Origin: Anaerolineae bacterium
Lineage (GTDB): Bacteria; Chloroflexota; Anaerolineae; Aggregatilineales; Phototrophicaceae
DNA length: 15,232 bases
Direction of reading: 5' to 3'
NCBI GenBank assembly: GCA_028284565.1
Contig: JANQRM010000306.1
Span: 1 to 15,232 of the forward strand
Shown piece by piece: positions 13,872 to 15,232 of the stretch. The position numbers and the translations under genes are program-made. Position 1 is the stretch's first letter; each line of letters opens with the position of its first letter. The notes below the pieces were generated by a model. It worked only from the letters and a program-made list of their open reading frames with translations, ran no database searches and had not been told where the DNA came from.

Positions 13872-15232
13872 TTAGGAGGAGACTCGTGCGACTCGTAGGT
13901 CGATTTGTAAATCTTGTGTGCGTCCGTCTTGGTAGGTGATGGTGGTTTCGATAGCAACGGAGTCAGATGCACCATAGAGCGCATCAATCATTTCTTGGTA
14001 GCGTTGAGCGATGAAGCCCCTGCGAACTTTTCGTGTGCGCGTCAGTTCGGCATCGTCGGCATCCAATTCTTTATGAAGCAAGAGGAAGCGTTGGATTTGC
14101 GCGGCGTTAGGGAGGTCGGCATTGGTGCGTCTGACATCGTTCATCATGAGGTCATAGACATTGGATTTTTGAGCGAGGTCAGTATAGGTGGTGTAAGCGG
14201 TCTTGTCATTCTCTGCCCATTTGCCCACATTGCCAAAGTCGATGTTAATCATCGCCGTTACATAAGGATAATCTCCGCCACCAAAGACAACGGCTTCTTT
14301 AATATAGGGGCTGAACTTGAGCTTGTTCTCGATGAATTGGGGGGAGAAGCGTGTGCCATCTTGGAGAGTCATTACATCTTTAGCACGGTCTAACACGATG
14401 AGATGTCCGTCATCATCGAAGTAGCCGGCATCGCCTGTGCGGACAAAGCCATCTTCGGTGATGGTGTCATTGGTGGCTTCTTCATTCTGGAAATAACCGA
14501 CGAAGCACATGGGTCCTTTGACCAATATTTCGCCTTTGTCATCCGTTTTGACTTCGGTATTGGCAAGGGGGTAGCCGACGGTCTGCGCTTTAATATCGCC
14601 ATCTCGATGCAGGACGCAGATGCCTGTGGTTTCGGTTTGACCATATCCCTGCTTGAGGTTGACTCCGAGTGCGTGATAGAAGCGGAAAATATCGGGTCCG
14701 AGTGCCGCGCCAGCCGTATATGCCCAGCGGATGTGCATCAAGCCGAGTTGGTCAAGGAGATTGCGGAAGACCAAACTGTAAGCGATTCGTTCTTGTAGCT
14801 TGTCGATTGCGGAGAGTGCTGTCCCGGCAAAGCGTTTATCAGCCAGTTTTTCCCCTAAGCTAATTGCCCAATCAAAGACACGACGCTTGAGCCAGTCGGC
14901 ATCTTCCATTTTGACTTGCACGGTACTCAGCATATTTTCCCAGATGCGGGGTGGGGCAAACATGATATGCGGTCCGATTTCCCGAATGTCTTGCTGAACG
15001 GTATCGGGTTCTTCTGGGAAATTGAGGGCGAATCCTTTGCGTGTGCCACATGCCATCGAGAGCATCTGCTCGCCAATCCATGCCAAGGGAAGGAAGGAGA
15101 CAAAGCGGTGCGACTGGTCGAAAGTATCGACAGCGGTCCAACTGTCCCCAATTGCTAGCAAATTGTGATGCGTAATCATGGCGAGTTTGGGTTGGGAGGT
15201 TGTACCGGATGTAGTGGAGATGATGGCGACAT
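13872..15232 (-). CDS. AMP-dependent acyl-CoA synthetase, long-chain type (5' end outside window)
   Basis: Activates a carboxylic acid with ATP to an acyl-adenylate and then to acyl-CoA. About 452 residues lie in the window, beginning just before the phosphate-binding motif, which reads STTSGTTSQPKLAMITH with Ser where the usual TSGTTGxPK has Gly. Then follow FLPLAWIGEQ, the acyl-site region FAPPRIWENM, YTAGAALGPD, GYGQTETTG (A5), GFVRTGDAGYFDDDGHLIVLDRAKDVM (A7/A8) and the A10-region lysine in LTRTRKVRRGF. The protein ends with an extra segment (ITYQDGRTQDLQIDLRVARV) seen in long-chain synthetases found next to Liv-type transporters. An ATG at 15179 is internal to the domain, so the true start is beyond the edge, probably by about 190 residues. 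Its place at the head of the minus-strand series suggests it activates the imported substrate. Confidence 0.92.
   Translation of the reverse strand, partial: VAIISTTSGTTSQPKLAMITHHNLLAIGDSWTAVDTFDQSHRFVSFLPLAWIGEQMLSMACGTRKGFALNFPEEPDTVQQDIREIGPHIMFAPPRIWENMLSTVQVKMEDADWLKRRVFDWAISLGEKLADKRFAGTALSAIDKLQERIAYSLVFRNLLDQLGLMHIRWAYTAGAALGPDIFRFYHALGVNLKQGYGQTETTGICVLHRDGDIKAQTVGYPLANTEVKTDDKGEILVKGPMCFVGYFQNEEATNDTITEDGFVRTGDAGYFDDDGHLIVLDRAKDVMTLQDGTRFSPQFIENKLKFSPYIKEAVVFGGGDYPYVTAMINIDFGNVGKWAENDKTAYTTYTDLAQKSNVYDLMMNDVRRTNADLPNAAQIQRFLLLHKELDADDAELTRTRKVRRGFIAQRYQEMIDALYGASDSVAIETTITYQDGRTQDLQIDLRVARVSS

Overview
The window looks like bacterial chromosome from a secondary-transport-rich heterotroph, most likely Chloroflexota (Anaerolineae-like). 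This is an inference from the gene families and their combination (ScyD/ScyE-type secreted propeller, zinc-ribbon/FHA protein, liv-type ABC transporter paired with a long acyl-CoA synthetase), not from a phylogenetic marker. No rRNA, tRNA, CRISPR array or intact mobile element is visible.

Left part (1-4886) is a set of unrelated single-gene units. They are the tail of an unidentified gene (2-79, +), a membrane phosphoglycosyl transferase (263-931, -), a two-domain VOC/glyoxalase-fold protein (1186-1980, +), a membrane-anchored YceI-domain protein (2027-2944, -), a secreted ScyD/ScyE-like beta-propeller (3065-4054, -) and a zinc-ribbon plus FHA protein (4305-4832, +). Convincing hairpin terminators separate several of them (1989-2024, 3017-3045, 4857-4886).

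Right part (4917-15232) is entirely on the minus strand and is built around a branched-chain-amino-acid-type (HAAT/Liv) ABC importer. Read in the direction of transcription it holds: acyl-CoA synthetase (cut by the window edge), a TetR/WHG regulator with a good promoter, an NAD-binding epimerase-like protein, a terminator-like hairpin, an OsmC-like protein, livH, livM, a HEAT-type gene split by a frameshift, a DUF3052-like protein, a 683-base gene-free stretch, the substrate-binding protein livK and the ATPase livF. The second ATPase, livG, is not in the window; it may lie just beyond the right edge, upstream of the synthetase. The pairing of importer and AMP-forming ligase suggests uptake of a carboxylic acid (fatty, branched or aromatic) followed by CoA activation. 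The substrate cannot be read from sequence.

The most unusual material is non-coding or broken. A HEAT-type gene is interrupted at a run of six T. The livK-livF gap carries a 32-base near-perfect palindrome directly against a livF start that has no visible ribosome binding site. The livH-livM gap carries repeat-like sequence. Two diverged stem-loop repeats with a compensatory base-pair change lie in the long gap upstream of livK. The TetR promoter carries both a direct and an inverted repeat. I did not find a clear-cut novel multi-gene defence or biosynthetic system.
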